Below are positions 63,320-64,000 of a DNA stretch of 64,000 nucleotides, piece by piece. A program made the translations under genes and the position numbers. The notes under the pieces were generated by a model that searched no databases, was not told where the DNA came from, and saw only the letters and a list, made by a program, of their open reading frames with translations. How positions within the stretch are numbered: the first letter of the stretch is position 1; each line of letters starts with the position of its first letter. The stretch spans positions 62,001-126,000 of the forward strand of contig NZ_JACXIZ010000010.1 in the NCBI RefSeq assembly GCF_014705605.1, written 5' to 3'. This DNA is from Paenibacillus sabuli. GTDB taxonomy: Bacteria > Bacillota > Bacilli > Paenibacillales > Paenibacillaceae.

Positions 63320-63361
63320 AAAAGCGGGAGCCGCACCGGTCCGGCCGGCACTGCTCCCGCT
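63320..63361 (-). terminator. Terminator after the NCS2 permease gene
   Basis: AGCGGGAGC (63323-63331) pairs with GCTCCCGCT (63353-63361), with inner GCCGG pairing; on the minus strand TTTTG follows. The remaining spacer 63202-63319 holds two GATTACAG copies (minus strand) before phnM and nothing else recognised. Confidence 0.8.
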
Positions 63362-63414
63362 CTTTGAGTCAGAGACCTATGCAGAGTGTAGAATGGGCTG
63401 CGAATCCTCCGCTG

Positions 63415-64000
63415 TCAGTGCCCCTCCATGAACAAATAACGCGCCACGATCAGAATCGCCAGAATCCACATGAGCGGATGCACGGGATACTTCGCCTTGT
63501 CCGCCTTGCCCGTGAGGTTCGCCACGACGGCGAGGACGACGTAGAAGACGATGCCGAACGAGATGCCGTTGGCGATGTTGTAGGTGAACGGCATCAGGGC
63601 AATCGTCAGGAACGACGGAATCGCGTACACCATGTCGCCGAAGTCGATCTCCTTGACCGACTGCATCATCAGCACGCCGACGATAATGAGCGCCGCCGCC
63701 GTAGCCGAGCCCGGGATGAGCGCGATCAGCGGCGCCAGGAACAGCGCCAGCAGGAAGCAGACGCCGGTCGTTACCGCGGTCAGGCCGGTCCGTCCGCCCT
63801 GGGCGATGCCCGAGGAGCTCTCGACATAGGCCGTCACCGTACTCGTGCCGAGCATGGCGCCGCCGCTGACGCCGATCGCGTCGACGAGCATCGCCTTGCC
63901 GACCTTCTTCTTGCCCTTGTCCTTGTCCTTCATGAAGCCGGCCCGCGTCGCCGTGCCCACCAGCGTGCCGAACGTATCGAACAGCTCGACGAAGGTGAAC
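63415..64000 (-). CDS. NCS2-family (AzgA-type) purine permease, 3' part
   Basis: Only the last 195 codons are inside the window; the gene runs off its right edge. The sequence shows FVELFDTFGTLVGTA, the substrate-site motif VESSSGIAQGGRTGLTAV and GSATAAALIIVGVLMM, all typical of the AzgA/PbuG/PbuO branch of proton-coupled purine transporters (guanine, hypoxanthine, adenine). At least five membrane helices are visible. The highly charged KDKDKGKKK cytoplasmic loop is typical. Whether a purine riboswitch precedes it cannot be seen. Confidence 0.93.
   Translation of the reverse strand, partial: FTFVELFDTFGTLVGTATRAGFMKDKDKGKKKVGKAMLVDAIGVSGGAMLGTSTVTAYVESSSGIAQGGRTGLTAVTTGVCFLLALFLAPLIALIPGSATAAALIIVGVLMMQSVKEIDFGDMVYAIPSFLTIALMPFTYNIANGISFGIVFYVVLAVVANLTGKADKAKYPVHPLMWILAILIVARYLFMEGH

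Overview
The window comes from a high-G+C, endospore-forming Firmicute of the Paenibacillaceae (Paenibacillus/Cohnella type). Evidence: spore genes (sspI, ylbJ, yunB), Bacillus-like gene order (trmH-family gene beside sspI; lipA beside yutD and a yunA-like M23 gene; ccpN beside the PPDK regulator), Gram-positive ribosome-binding sites with frequent TTG/GTG starts, copper-amine-oxidase-type stalk domains, a membrane-anchored AraC regulator beside a lipoprotein solute-binding protein, and a 7TM hybrid histidine kinase. No tRNA, rRNA, CRISPR array, transposase or integrase was seen.

Layout. 1-7.2 kb: end of a response regulator and its kinase, a CPBP protease, a large hybrid kinase with two kinase modules, and a secreted stalk-domain protein. 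7.2-19.6 kb: a serine hydrolase, then a complete Gram-positive Tad/Flp pilus operon on the minus strand (tadZ, tadA, tadB, tadC, flp pilin, three pseudopilin-like genes, prepilin peptidase, DUF6382-FHA protein), led by a clear promoter and a long leader hairpin. 19.7-22.7 kb: ccpN - PPDK regulator - glpX - ndk, a compact operon of gluconeogenesis control. 22.8-28.1 kb: NAD(P)HX repair enzyme, M3 peptidase, two small proteins, DUF2225 protein and a truncated globin.

28.4-43.3 kb is the most distinctive part: fourteen minus-strand genes, many overlapping by 4 bases, driven from one strong promoter near 42.4 kb and preceded by a DeoR-family regulator with three operator-like repeats in its own promoter. 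They encode an amidohydrolase, a Rieske ferredoxin, an NMT1/SsuA-type ABC importer, an acetamidase/formamidase, a Rieske ring-hydroxylating-type oxygenase, an FGGY carbohydrate kinase, an SDR, a gamma-glutamyltransferase-like Ntn hydrolase, a HAD phosphatase, a BtpA/SgcQ protein and a two-domain VOC protein. Together they look like an uptake and breakdown pathway for a nitrogen-containing (amide-like) compound carrying an oxidisable part and a sugar- or polyol-like part. The substrate cannot be read from sequence.

43.5-52.2 kb: a 34-residue membrane peptide, ylbJ, NAD kinase, yutD with a very long low-complexity tail, lipA, an M23 peptidase, yunB, ykuK and folD. 52.5-58.9 kb: glycoside hydrolase-like protein, lipoprotein solute-binding protein and membrane AraC regulator. 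59-64 kb: a repeat-rich non-coding kilobase, a TrmH-family RNA methyltransferase, KtrA, SspI, a PhnM-like amidohydrolase with a disordered insert, and the end of an NCS2 purine permease. Two intergenic regions (50.4-50.6 and 59.3-59.5 kb) carry the same TAACGGTTGCCA-type palindromic repeat family. Several otherwise conserved proteins carry long low-complexity expansions.
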